From the NCBI RefSeq assembly GCF_014395225.1, contig NZ_CP060723.1:4278001-4342000 (forward strand): DNA of 64,000 nt. Reading direction: 5' to 3'. Made by a program: the position numbers and the translations under genes. Positions 45,419 to 54,660 of this stretch are shown one piece after another (positions within the stretch are counted from its first letter, which is position 1; every line of letters starts with the position of its first letter). The notes beneath the pieces were generated by a model that made no database searches, was not told where the DNA came from, and worked only from the letters and a program-made list of their open reading frames with translations. This DNA is from Pedobacter roseus (GTDB lineage: Bacteria > Bacteroidota > Bacteroidia > Sphingobacteriales > Sphingobacteriaceae).

Positions 45419-45747
45419 ATGATCGAATATGAAAAAGACCCTTTAATGCAAACCATTATAGGCTGTTGTTATGAAGTTCATAATCCGTTAGGGCCAGGGT
45501 TTCCGGAGAAAATATATGGAATGGGCTAAAAATCAAACTTCAGCAAGCAGGTTTAAATTACACCGGTGAAAAAGATTTCAGTGTTGTATTTGAGAAAGTA
45601 ATTGTAGAATTAAAATCACTAACAGGACATCAGCCTAAGTTATTTCAAAGTCAACTTATATCATACTTAAAAGCAAGCAAAATTAAAACCGGATTATTGA
45701 TTAACTTTGGCAACACAAGCTGTGAGGTAAAACGGTTATCAGTGTAG
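45419..45747 (+). pseudogene. Remnant of a GxxExxY-family protein (PDDEXK nuclease-like)
   Basis: The frame starts MIEYEKDPLMQTIIGCCYEV and GPGFPEKIYG (the GxxExxY signature), then meets a stop at about 45530. A one-base shift just before this restores NGLKIKLQQAGLNYTGEKDF. A further internal deletion has removed about 25 residues between SVVFE and KVIVELKSL, where the nuclease Asp should lie. The C-terminus LKASKIKTGLLINFG and CEVKRLSV is still recognisable. It sits between ftsY and rimO in the 477-base gap, otherwise without features. Confidence 0.8.
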
Positions 45748-45839
45748 CAAAACAAATAAACGCAATCATCTCATAATCAATTAATCGACAAAAAGATTAT
45801 CACCTTAATCATTTTATCACCGGTGGAATCACATATAAT

Positions 45840-47171
45840 ATGAATACCAAAATAGTTAGAAGTAAAAGCGCAGTTAAACAACCTAAAATCAATGTAATTA
45901 CGTTAGGTTGTTCAAAAAACATATACGATTCGGAAGTATTGATGGGCCAGTTGCGTGGCAACAATTTAAATGTTGTGCACGAATCAGACAAAATGGGTAA
46001 AGACGATATCGTTGTAATCAATACCTGCGGTTTTATCGATAATGCTAAACAAGAATCAATTGATACCATCCTTCAGTTCAGTGAGCTTAAAGAGGCGGGT
46101 AAAATTGGTAAAGTAGTGGTTACAGGTTGTTTGTCTGAGCGTTACAAACCTGAGCTGGAATCTGAAATTACCAACGTTGATGCCTTTTTCGGCACAAACG
46201 ATTTACAGAATATATTACATGAGTTGGGCGCCAATTACAAACATGAGCTTATTGGTGAACGTTTGCTTACTACCCCATCGCATTTTGCTTATTTCAAAAT
46301 TGCCGAAGGATGTAACCGTCCATGTTCATTCTGTGCCATTCCATTAATGCGTGGCAAACATTTGAGCAAGCCAATGGAAGAATTAGTTAACGAAGCTAAA
46401 ATTCTGGCTAAAAATGGCACCAAAGAGCTTATTTTAATTGCTCAGGATCTTACTTATTATGGTTTGGATCTTTATGGCGTGCGTAAATTAGACGAGCTGA
46501 TGCGCCGCTTATCTGATGTACCAGGTATCGAATGGATCCGTTTACAATATGCCTACCCTTCTGGTTTTCCGATGGAGATTTTAGATGCCATGAACGAACG
46601 CGATAACATCTGCAAATACCTGGATATGCCATTACAGCACATTACCGATAACATGCTAAAATCGATGCGCCGTGGCACCACCAAACAAAAAACCATCGAT
46701 TTAGTTAATCAGATCCGCGATAAAGTACCAAACATTGCCATGCGTACCACATTAATTTGCGGTTATCCGGGCGAAACAGAACATGATTTCGAAGAAATGA
46801 AAGAATGGGTTGCCGAAACAAAATTCGACCGTTTAGGCTGTTTTACCTATTCGCATGAGGAAAAAACACATGCGCATACTTTGGTTGATGATATTCCGGA
46901 TGAAGTAAAACAGCAACGTGTGGATGATATTATGGAAATTCAGCAAGGCATTTCATTCGATATCAATCAGGAAAAAGTAGGCAAAACCTTTAAAGTATTG
47001 GTTGATAAAAAAGAAGGCGATTTCTTTGTAGGAAGAACCGAATTCGATTCACCGGAGGTAGATAATGAAGTTTTAATTGATGCCGCAACCGGTTATGCTG
47101 CAAACGGAAGTTTTGTTAATGTAAAAATCGACCGTGCCGAAGATTTCGATCTATACGGAACCATTGTATAA
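45840..47171 (+). CDS. rimO: Ribosomal protein S12 methylthiotransferase RimO
   Basis: A 443-residue radical SAM enzyme adding a methylthio group to an Asp of ribosomal protein uS12. The N-terminal UPF0004 domain supplies Cys24, Cys63 and Cys97 (TLGCSKN, NTCGFID, TGCLSER). The radical SAM motif is Cys158, Cys162, Cys165 (GCNRPCSFCAIP). A TRAM domain ends the protein (VLVDKKEGDFFVGRTEFDSPEVDNEVLI). It follows ftsY, as in other Bacteroidota, here with a decayed gene between. Confidence 0.95.
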   Translation: MNTKIVRSKSAVKQPKINVITLGCSKNIYDSEVLMGQLRGNNLNVVHESDKMGKDDIVVINTCGFIDNAKQESIDTILQFSELKEAGKIGKVVVTGCLSERYKPELESEITNVDAFFGTNDLQNILHELGANYKHELIGERLLTTPSHFAYFKIAEGCNRPCSFCAIPLMRGKHLSKPMEELVNEAKILAKNGTKELILIAQDLTYYGLDLYGVRKLDELMRRLSDVPGIEWIRLQYAYPSGFPMEILDAMNERDNICKYLDMPLQHITDNMLKSMRRGTTKQKTIDLVNQIRDKVPNIAMRTTLICGYPGETEHDFEEMKEWVAETKFDRLGCFTYSHEEKTHAHTLVDDIPDEVKQQRVDDIMEIQQGISFDINQEKVGKTFKVLVDKKEGDFFVGRTEFDSPEVDNEVLIDAATGYAANGSFVNVKIDRAEDFDLYGTIV

Positions 47172-47177
47172 AATAAA

Positions 47178-47212
47178 AACCTCGTAGGTTTTAATATCTA
47201 CGAGGTTTTTTC
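47178..47212. terminator. Bidirectional terminator between rimO and the small secreted protein gene
   Basis: AAAACCTCGTAG and CTACGAGGTTTT form a 12-bp stem with flanking A and T runs, in the gap between convergent genes. Confidence 0.88.
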
Positions 47213-47228
47213 TATAAACTTTAGCCTT

Positions 47229-47573
47229 CTATTTTTTAGGCTCAGGTCTGTTTTTAATCTGGCTAGGTTTTAACCAGATTTTGGCACCTTTAGAGTTTAC
47301 ATAATACTTTTCATTTTTAGCGTTGATGTAAACATCAGTTCCATCTGGTGCCATTTTACCTTTCCAGGTTTTATCTGCAACTTTCGAACTTCCTTTTACC
47401 GCTACCTCTGCTGTTTTATTACCTACAGATTTTGCACCTTTTCCGATCGCTTTACCTGTATGGTCTAATGCTTTACCAACTTCTGTTTTTTTCTTTTCCT
47501 GAGCATTAACATTTAGGGCTGCACCACCAAACAAGGCAAGTGTTAATAAACCCATTACTAATTTCTTTTTCAT
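47229..47573 (-). CDS. Small secreted basic protein
   Basis: A 114-residue protein with a signal peptide (LVMGLLTLALFGGAALNVNAQ). The middle is rich in Lys, Gly and Ser (GKAIGKGAKSVGNKTAEVAV). The end (GTDVYINAKNEKYYVNSKGAKIWL) looks like a short PBCV-type basic adaptor or surface-binding repeat. Function unknown; envelope location is likely. Confidence 0.7.
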   Translation of the reverse strand: MKKKLVMGLLTLALFGGAALNVNAQEKKKTEVGKALDHTGKAIGKGAKSVGNKTAEVAVKGSSKVADKTWKGKMAPDGTDVYINAKNEKYYVNSKGAKIWLKPSQIKNRPEPKK

Positions 47574-47744
47574 GACAGCTATATTTTGTTTAGAGGATAA
47601 CAGTTGATCATTAGATTTGTTTTATTTCTGTTACACTAATAAAGATAAAATTTTAAACTATTATTTTTTAAGCAGAATCATAAAAATATAATGGCGCAAA
47701 TAAGGACTGCAACAACCTACAAGGCAACAAACCTTGATTTACAA

Positions 47745-48727
47745 AAATTTTTTATTCCTTTTTTGGAGCGCAGGGCCAGAGCAACTATTTAAGTGTGTTC
47801 CCGTGCTGCGCTATATCCTTTCGCTGCGCTTCAGGGATGCCGCTGCGCCCGGGGCTAGAAACACTATTGCTGCAAAAAACAAAATACAAAAAGCATCATA
47901 TTGGGCATAATGCCAGGTTTTACCTGTACTGCCACTGTTTAATAAACCTTATTGTAGCGGTTATCCTTTTTGCTGCACAAACAAAAAATAATCCACCAAT
48001 CCTCACAAAAAGATAATAGCGAAAAGAAGGACTACCCTAACCGAAAAGCAAAAAACCTGCTTTACAAAAAACAATTATTCCTTTTTTGGAGCGCAGGGCC
48101 AGAGCAACTATTTAAGTGTGTTCCCGTGCTGCGCTATATCCCTCCGCTGCGCTTCAGGGATGCCGCTTCGCCCGGGGCTAGAAACACTATTGCTGTGCAA
48201 AGAACAAAAAAGAAAATACATTATTGGGCAAAATGCCAGGTTTTACCTGTACTGCCCACTGTTTAATAAACCTTATTGTAGCGGTTATCCTTTTTGGTGC
48301 ACAAACCAAAATACTCCGCTAACCCTCACAAAAAGATAATAGCGAAAAGAAGGACTGCCCTAACCGAAAAGCAAAAAACCTGCTTTACAAAAAAAATTAT
48401 TCCTTTTTTGGAGCGCAGGGCCAGAGCAACTATTTAAGTGTGTTCCCGTGTTGCGCTATATCCCTCCGCTGCGCTTCAGGGATGCCGCTGCACCCGGGGC
48501 TAGAAACACTGTTGCTGCAAAGAACAAAAAAGAAAACACATCATATTGGGCAAAATGCCAGGTTTTACCTGTACTGCCCACTGTTTAATAAACCTTATTG
48601 TAGCGGTTATCCTTTTTGCTGCACAAACTAAAAATAATCCACCAATCCTCACAAAAAGATAATAGCGAAAAGAAGGACTACCCTAACCGAAAAGCAAAAA
48701 ACCTGCTTTACAAAAAACAATTATTGA
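47745..48727. repeat. Three tandem copies of a 322-bp noncoding unit
   Basis: The word GGAGCGCAGGGCCAGAGCAA starts at 47765, 48088 and 48410, giving periods of 323 and 322. Each unit has a G+C-rich block (about 47764-47873 and equivalents) with GCTGCGCTTCAGGGATGCCG and GCCCGGGGCTAG, then an A+T-rich part ending in 'aaaaagataatagcgaaaagaagga'. Short frames recur in each copy but show no coding character. The unit fills the 1.19-kb gap between the small secreted protein gene and gpsA. Confidence 0.92.
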
Positions 48728-48762
48728 ATCAAAATCACCGTAATTATTAACTTAAACCAATT

Positions 48763-49764
48763 TTAGTTTAATTTCTCTGCCAATAATTTCATCTCGATGT
48801 GCGGCGATCGGTTTTCATAGATAATACTATGCACCGCCTTACAGATCGGCATATCTACATTACAAGCCTGATTTTTAATGTGCATACATTTTACAGCATA
48901 ATAACCTTCGGCAACCATATTCATTTCGAGCTGCGCCGATTTTACGGTATAACCTTTTCCTACCATGTTGCCAAAGGTACGGTTGCGGCTAAATTGCGAA
49001 TAGGCAGTAACCAATAAATCACCCAGATATGCGGATTCCATAATATCCCTATCGATGGGGTGAACCGCATCTACAAAACGTTTAATCTCGCGGATGGCAT
49101 TGCTGATCAATACTGCCTGAAAATTATCGCCATAACCAATTCCATGACAGATACCACTGGCCACTGCATAAATATTTTTTAAAACAGCCGCGTATTCCGT
49201 ACCGAAAATATCGTCGGAAACGTTTGTTTTGATGTAACGGGTATTTAAAAAAGAAGCAAAAGTTGATGCCTGTTCAACATTGGTACAGGCAATGGTTAAA
49301 TAAGATAGTTTTTCTAAAGCAACTTCTTCGGCATGGCATGGACCGCTCACCACTAAAATATCGTGGTAGGGAATACCATATTTCTCGTGCATAAACTCCC
49401 CGATAATCAGGTTATCTTCAGGCACGATACCCTTTATGGCCGAAACGATTTTTTTTCCTTTTAAATCTTCAGCAGTGATAGAAGCTAGTGTGGTTTTTAA
49501 GAATGCCGCAGGAACGTTTAAAATTACAAAATCGGCAGATTTTATAATCGAATTGATATCAGATGAAATATGATCATCCTGGCTGAGTTTTATCTCAACA
49601 GAACTGATATAATTAGGATTATGCTTAAATTTCTTGATGTGCTCTATAGCACTTTCATTCCGCATCCACCAAAAAATTTCCTTTTCAGCTAAATTATCTG
49701 CAAGCATTTTTACAATGGCAGTAGCCCAGCTCCCACCCCCTATCATTGCTATTTTAGGTACCAT
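48763..49764 (-). CDS. gpsA: Glycerol-3-phosphate dehydrogenase [NAD(P)+]
   Basis: The ATG at 49764 (MVPKIAMIGGGSWATAIVKM) matches the family start; the frame extends upstream to 49809 across the terminator of the HlyD gene. The product is 333 residues with the GGGSWATA nucleotide-binding loop, GPCHAEEVAL and GTEYAAVLKNIYAVASGICHG with the catalytic Lys, and GYGDNFQAVLI. It makes sn-glycerol 3-phosphate for phospholipid synthesis. Confidence 0.95.
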   Translation of the reverse strand: MVPKIAMIGGGSWATAIVKMLADNLAEKEIFWWMRNESAIEHIKKFKHNPNYISSVEIKLSQDDHISSDINSIIKSADFVILNVPAAFLKTTLASITAEDLKGKKIVSAIKGIVPEDNLIIGEFMHEKYGIPYHDILVVSGPCHAEEVALEKLSYLTIACTNVEQASTFASFLNTRYIKTNVSDDIFGTEYAAVLKNIYAVASGICHGIGYGDNFQAVLISNAIREIKRFVDAVHPIDRDIMESAYLGDLLVTAYSQFSRNRTFGNMVGKGYTVKSAQLEMNMVAEGYYAVKCMHIKNQACNVDMPICKAVHSIIYENRSPHIEMKLLAEKLN

Positions 49765-49780
49765 GATTATAAAATAAAAA

Positions 49781-49812
49781 TCCCGGTTTAATGTTTTAAA
49801 CCGGGACAATTT
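49781..49812 (-). terminator. Terminator of the HlyD-type adaptor gene
   Basis: On the minus strand TCCCGGTTTA and TAAACCGGGA form a perfect 10-bp stem followed by TTTTTATTTT. It lies between the adaptor stop and the gpsA start. Confidence 0.88.
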
Positions 49813-49838
49813 AATTATTTATTATGGTTAAATATACC

Positions 49839-51170
49839 TTACTTTTTGCCGTCTTTGCTAAACAATTGGTCTTTAGCGGTTTTTTCTACAATCATTCCGT
49901 CCTTTAATTTGTTCTGGATGGCAGAATAAGGTCCCGTTACGATTTCTTGTCCAGCTTTAACACCAGATTTTACAATAATGAACTGATCGTTCTGGATACC
50001 TGTAGTTACCTCTGTCTTTTTAACCTTTTTGGTTTTTGCATCGTAAGCATAAATATATTGCTTTACCTTTTTGTCGGCCAGTTTAGATTTTTGCTTATCA
50101 GTATTTTCCTGGTTACCCTGGCTTTCACCAGATTTTCCGTTATCGGTAAATACTGCCTGGATTGGAATGGCTAAACCTGTTAACGATTCACTTTCAATAT
50201 CAACTGTAGCCGACATACCCGGACGGAAAATAGATTGTTGTTTACCGGCCAGTTCTTCAGTAATTCTGATTTTTACCGAGAAATTGGTTACCTGATCTAC
50301 CGAGGTAGATACTGCAGTACCCACAGCGGTTGATGAACTTGCAATTTCGGTTACTACCCCTCTAAATTTTTTATCAGAGAAAGCATCAACTTCGATTGAA
50401 GCTTTATCGCCCACTTTAACGCGGGTAATATCGTTCTCATTTACATCAACGTTAACTTCCATTGATGACAAGTTAGAGATACGCATAATCTCGGTACCTG
50501 CCATTTGCGAGGTTCCAAGAATACGGTCGCCCAGTTCGATTGATAATTTCGAAACCACACCATCAACCGGTGCATAAATAGTAGTTTTAGCCAGGTTTGC
50601 ACCAGCTTCTTTTACGTTTGCACCAGTTTGTTCTAAGGTAAATTTAGCCCCGGTTACATTTTCTTTTGCGCTGGCTAAATTTGCTTTAGCGGTTAAATAG
50701 GCAGCTTTGGCCGAATCAAACTCTGAAGCTGAGATCACTTTTTTATTAAAAAGCTCTACATTACGTTTATAAGTAGCTTCTGAGTTTACAAAGTTAGCCT
50801 GGTTTTGAGCAAGCTGTTGTTGCGCTGCAGCTACACTGGCCTTTTGCGCGTTAAAACTGGCAACAGTTCTTTCATAACCCGATTGTAATACATCAGGGCG
50901 TACTTTACAAAGCAATTGACCTGCTTTAACAATATCGCCTTCTTTTACCTTTAATTCTACTACCTCTCCAGATACTTCCGAACTCAATTTTACCTCAGTT
51001 TCTGGCTGGATTTTACCACTTGCCGTAACTGTTTCTACAACAGTTTTATCTGATGCCTTTTCTGTAGTTACTTTTTCGGTTTTGTCTCCACCTATCACTC
51101 CGGCCAGTTTAAGTATAACCAGAAGGGCTACGATAGCAACTATGGTGATAATAATATGCTTCAGTTTCAT
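49839..51170 (-). CDS. HlyD/RND-type periplasmic adaptor subunit
   Basis: A 443-residue membrane fusion protein. One N-terminal membrane anchor (about 5-25) is followed by a barrel-sandwich hybrid (VKLSSEVSGEVVELKVKEGDIVKAGQLLCKV and TTIYAPVDGVVSKLSIELGDRI), a long alpha hairpin between them, and the beta-barrel region with VNVDVNENDITRVKVGDKASIEVDA. It would bridge an inner membrane pump to TolC. The TolC-family gene is 105 bases upstream in the same direction. No pump permease is present downstream, where gpsA begins. Confidence 0.9.
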   Translation of the reverse strand: MKLKHIIITIVAIVALLVILKLAGVIGGDKTEKVTTEKASDKTVVETVTASGKIQPETEVKLSSEVSGEVVELKVKEGDIVKAGQLLCKVRPDVLQSGYERTVASFNAQKASVAAAQQQLAQNQANFVNSEATYKRNVELFNKKVISASEFDSAKAAYLTAKANLASAKENVTGAKFTLEQTGANVKEAGANLAKTTIYAPVDGVVSKLSIELGDRILGTSQMAGTEIMRISNLSSMEVNVDVNENDITRVKVGDKASIEVDAFSDKKFRGVVTEIASSSTAVGTAVSTSVDQVTNFSVKIRITEELAGKQQSIFRPGMSATVDIESESLTGLAIPIQAVFTDNGKSGESQGNQENTDKQKSKLADKKVKQYIYAYDAKTKKVKKTEVTTGIQNDQFIIVKSGVKAGQEIVTGPYSAIQNKLKDGMIVEKTAKDQLFSKDGKK

Positions 51171-51275
51171 AATTTATTTATTGTATTTCGTTTGTTTGTA
51201 TTAAAGTTGTAGGTTTTTAAGGTTGTAAGTTGAAAGGTTTTAATGTTGAATTGCCCTTTGTGCTCAGCTTTAGTC

Positions 51276-52625
51276 TTAAAAAACAATCTGTTTGCCTAAA
51301 TAATAATCAATCACTTTGGCACGGAACAGTAAATCGTATTTCGCTAAGATAAAATCTATTTCGGCTTTATTTCTATTGGTTTGTGCAGTACTGTAATCTA
51401 AAGAGTTTACCAAACCAACATTATAACGTTGATCGATTACATAAAAAGCATCTTTTTGTGCCTGAAAAGCATTTTGTGTAGATGAGTATCTGCTTTGTGC
51501 TGCGTTTAAATCAGCTACTGCCTGATTAATTACTTTGATCAGGTTATTTTTTGAGATCTGCTCATCCGTTTTACGCTGCATCCAGGTAATTTTTGCTTTT
51601 CTAACCGACGATCTGGTTGTAAAGCCATTAAAAATAGGAATGGATATACCCATACTCACATATTGACCAAAGTTATCAGATAACTGATTGGTAAATTTTG
51701 AAGTCGGAAAATTTGAATTAAACTGGTAATAATAGGCCGATCCTAAACCGCCTCCTAAACTGATCTGCGGAAAAAATCCCCCTTTGGCAACATCTATTGC
51801 TTTTTCGGCTGCTTTGCTGTTCAGTTCAGCTAATTTAATATCTGGAAATGTACTAAGCGCTTGTTTATAAATGTCGCTCGGAACATAAGTGTTTTGAATA
51901 TTATTTAATTCGTTAACCAATGGCGCCTGTACTTTAAATGTCATTGGCGGCTGAATTTCCATTAACTGTCCTAAAGTTAAATAGGATATAGTTAACTGGT
52001 TCTGCGCATTGGTTAAATTAAGCTCAGCGGTTGCAGCCTGCGATTTGGCCTGCGAAATATCGGCTAAAGTTTTGTTCCCAACATCTAAAAGCGCCTGCTC
52101 TCTTTTTAAAGTTGAATTGGCAACATCCAATTGTTGTTGGGTAGCTTTAACCTGATCCTGGTTATTTAAAACCTGAAGGTAAGCCGTTACCACCTGCAGA
52201 ATAAGGTCATTTTTTACCTTGTCTACATTGGTTTGGTTGGCTGCCAATAGAATTTTATTCTGTCTGATCTGGTTGATCTTTGTTCCACCACCAAAAAGCG
52301 AAACATTGGTACTCAAATTTGGACTTAAATTATAATTTTGTGTGTTTTCGAATAAACCTGATACTTGCTGACTCCTACCCCATTGCATGGATTGGTTAAC
52401 GGTACCATTTACAGTGGGTAATAAAGCATTTTTTGATTGGCGGACATTTTCTTCACTCAAAGAAGCACTAAATGCAGCCTGTTTGATGTTTAGATTGTTT
52501 TTTAATGTGTTTTCGACCGCTTGTTCAATGCTGATCACTTCCTGAGCCTTAATTTGCTGACTAAAACTTAATGCCACTAATAACGCAGATCCGGTAATTA
52601 ACTTATTCTTGGTAAACATCTTCAT
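51276..52625 (-). CDS. TolC-family outer membrane efflux protein
   Basis: The ATG at 52625 (MKMFTKNKLITGSALLVALS) starts a signal peptide. The product is 449 residues with two outer membrane efflux protein repeats (about 30-235 and 250-445). The first starts ISIEQAVENTLKNNLNIKQA and both are rich in long Gln/Asn/Ala coiled helices. It pairs with the adaptor downstream. An ABC or RND pump must be encoded elsewhere. Confidence 0.9.
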   Translation of the reverse strand: MKMFTKNKLITGSALLVALSFSQQIKAQEVISIEQAVENTLKNNLNIKQAAFSASLSEENVRQSKNALLPTVNGTVNQSMQWGRSQQVSGLFENTQNYNLSPNLSTNVSLFGGGTKINQIRQNKILLAANQTNVDKVKNDLILQVVTAYLQVLNNQDQVKATQQQLDVANSTLKREQALLDVGNKTLADISQAKSQAATAELNLTNAQNQLTISYLTLGQLMEIQPPMTFKVQAPLVNELNNIQNTYVPSDIYKQALSTFPDIKLAELNSKAAEKAIDVAKGGFFPQISLGGGLGSAYYYQFNSNFPTSKFTNQLSDNFGQYVSMGISIPIFNGFTTRSSVRKAKITWMQRKTDEQISKNNLIKVINQAVADLNAAQSRYSSTQNAFQAQKDAFYVIDQRYNVGLVNSLDYSTAQTNRNKAEIDFILAKYDLLFRAKVIDYYLGKQIVF

Positions 52626-52698
52626 AATTTGTTTCAAATCTATATAAACAACTTTAATAATTTCAATCTGTACAGGCATTTACTAACTTTGATTTTAA

Positions 52699-53367
52699 AT
52701 GTACCTGATCAAATCACCGCTTCTGCTAAAATGGTATTATCCATCACTGTTATGGAATAAATCCCGCACCGAAAAAGTTATTTATTTGACCTTTGACGAT
52801 GGACCTATACCCAATGTTACAGATTTTGTATTAAAAACTTTAAAAGCTTTCAATGCTAAAGCTACATTTTTTTGCATTGGCGACAATATTGTAAAACACC
52901 CCGAGGTTTTTGAACGTGTAAAAAACGACGGACATGCCATCGGCAACCACACTTTTAACCATTTAAAAGGCTGGAAAACCGATGATGAAACCTATCTCGA
53001 AAATACACTAAAATGCCAGGAACTTACACAATCTAATCTCTTTCGCCCTCCTTACGGGAGGATTAAGAAAAGCCAGATTCGGAGTTTGGAGTCATTAGTT
53101 TGGAGTTCGGAGTTTAAAGCGCCAAACAACTCCCAACTCCCAGCTCCCAGCTCCCAACTAAAAATCGTAATGTGGGATGTGCTCAGTGGTGATTTCGATA
53201 TTAATCTTGCACCCGAAAAATGCTATCAAAATGTGATAAAACATACCGAGAACGGCTCTATAATTGTTTTTCACGATAGTTTAAAAGCATTCGACCGCTT
53301 ATCTTACACATTGCCCAGGGCATTAGCTTATTTTACTGAAAAAGGTTTCACTTTTTCAACATTGTAG
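52699..53367 (+). CDS. Polysaccharide deacetylase (NodB domain) with repeat-derived insertion
   Basis: A 222-residue protein with the NodB motifs: TFDDGP (31-36, metal Asp34), HTFNH (84-88) and RPPYGR (116-121). It ends with VMWDVLSGDFD and IIVFHDS. Between RPPYGRIKKSQI and KIVMWDV lie about 27 residues (128-154), where the family usually has about 7. The DNA there (about 53079-53160) is made of GGAGTT/GGAGTC words and repeated CTCCCAACTCCCAGCTCCCA, the vocabulary of intergenic repeats. The frame stays open, so function may survive. Confidence 0.85.
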   Translation: MYLIKSPLLLKWYYPSLLWNKSRTEKVIYLTFDDGPIPNVTDFVLKTLKAFNAKATFFCIGDNIVKHPEVFERVKNDGHAIGNHTFNHLKGWKTDDETYLENTLKCQELTQSNLFRPPYGRIKKSQIRSLESLVWSSEFKAPNNSQLPAPSSQLKIVMWDVLSGDFDINLAPEKCYQNVIKHTENGSIIVFHDSLKAFDRLSYTLPRALAYFTEKGFTFSTL

Positions 53368-53448
53368 CCCAAAGCTAATCTTATGCCAACAAGAAAAATC
53401 AACATAAAATACTGATAATAAGATATTTAAAATAAACACAAATAAAAA

Positions 53449-53488
53449 ACTGTTCAAAACCGTACAAACATGTACGATTTTGAACAGT
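53449..53488 (-). terminator. Terminator of the erythromycin-esterase-like gene
   Basis: ACTGTTCAAAA-CGTACA pairs with TGTACG-TTTTGAACAGT over about 17 bp with one mismatch. On the minus strand TTTTTTATTTG follows, which fits the esterase-like gene ending at 53508. Confidence 0.8.
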
Positions 53489-53507
53489 GAAGAAATAAAT
53501 GGAATTT

Positions 53508-54452
53508 CTAATTTAACGGAAGCGATGCAGTGGTGTTTTTAATAAAAATAATGGCATCAAAATCATTGGCTAATCTTATTGGCATAGCATAAGGCGCTCT
53601 CCAATCAGCCCAGATGTTGGTGATTGAATCTTTTATCCCTGAAAATGGATTAACGCCACGGAAATTAATAAAAAAACTATCGTATCTGGCTTTTGCAAAA
53701 AGCGCAGTAAAACCTGTGGTTGGGATTTCAAGCTGGTGGGCAGTTACCTCACTGGTACCATCTTCATTCACACTGATCGTATTCACTTTTCCCTGATAAG
53801 TATCAAAGGCAATGTTAAAGAAGTCTGTTTTGTAGTGTTTATTCAAGAAATAGCCAAATGCTTTATATCCTCCTGTAGTATCTTTTAATAAATGCAGGTT
53901 GTGCGACCAAACAATCATTTTAGTTTTGGTTTTTGTCTGCCGTTCTACAGCATTTTTAGCCATCAGGCTATCGCGTTCAAAAGGGTCGGTGTAACCGACA
54001 TTATCAAAGCCAAAAACTTCTACTTTGACATGTTTTGGATCAAGATTATAATTTTTTACCCATTCGAAAAGATCGGAAAAAGATTTCGTATGGTACAACC
54101 TGAAATCTTTCAGCAATACTTTCAAATCGCCTTTTCCCAAGGTCACATAATCGTTTACTTTTGCCATGGCTTCATCCGGAACTTCGAAACCGATCTGTGT
54201 ATATTTCTGATCCGTAATCAGGTATTTCACTATCTTGTTTTTTTCCTGGAAGAACTCTTCTGTTCCATGAGAGGCCTCTCCCAGGCCCACAATAACGTTT
54301 TGGCCTAATTGCGCTGATAACGTTTTCAGATAGGTAGATTTCAGATCGACAGCATTTTTATTCAACCAATTTAGCTTTTCGGCATTATTTTCCTGGCTGT
54401 TCGCATTAAAAGTTGCACTGAGCAACAAGATTAAGTAGCATATTTTTCTCAT
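53508..54452 (-). CDS. Erythromycin esterase-family protein
   Basis: A 314-residue secreted protein (signal MRKICYLILLLSATFNANSQ). The family motif GLGEASHGTEEFF (Glu59, His62, Glu66) is present, followed by GFEVPDEAMAKVNDYV and VWSHNLHL with a further conserved His. Family members hydrolyse macrolide lactone rings, or in the succinoglycan-biosynthesis-like group have unknown roles. The protein is shorter than clinical EreA/EreB (about 400), so macrolide resistance should not be assumed. Confidence 0.82.
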   Translation of the reverse strand: MRKICYLILLLSATFNANSQENNAEKLNWLNKNAVDLKSTYLKTLSAQLGQNVIVGLGEASHGTEEFFQEKNKIVKYLITDQKYTQIGFEVPDEAMAKVNDYVTLGKGDLKVLLKDFRLYHTKSFSDLFEWVKNYNLDPKHVKVEVFGFDNVGYTDPFERDSLMAKNAVERQTKTKTKMIVWSHNLHLLKDTTGGYKAFGYFLNKHYKTDFFNIAFDTYQGKVNTISVNEDGTSEVTAHQLEIPTTGFTALFAKARYDSFFINFRGVNPFSGIKDSITNIWADWRAPYAMPIRLANDFDAIIFIKNTTASLPLN

Positions 54453-54660
54453 TATCTTTTATCAAATTGATGATCAGAATCACCAGATTCCATAAAACTT
54501 AATGGCTGATCTGCAATAAAATCAAAAATTTATTAAGCCCAAACTATTTAGAACATTTCCAAATAATACAATGATCTAAGGATGACCTTAAGAGGTCTAT
54601 TTTTTTTGTAAATTCGCAGCTAGTAGAATAGAAGTATTACCTTTTAACCAATAAAAATCG

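Noticed and set aside
47795..48631. Recurring 60-73-residue open frames (start MFPCCAISLRCASGMP) in each tandem unit
   Set aside because: They follow the repeat exactly, change length and reading at their 3' parts between copies, and match a G+C-rich block that also occurs inverted elsewhere. They show no coding signature or promoter.
47745..48727. CRISPR array
   Set aside because: The repeated unit is 322 bp with near-identical copies throughout and no short repeat/variable spacer pattern; no cas genes are in the window.
53508..54452. Macrolide resistance gene
   Set aside because: The erythromycin-esterase family motif is present, but the protein is much shorter than proven EreA/EreB enzymes and the surroundings are chromosomal housekeeping genes. 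A resistance call is not supported.
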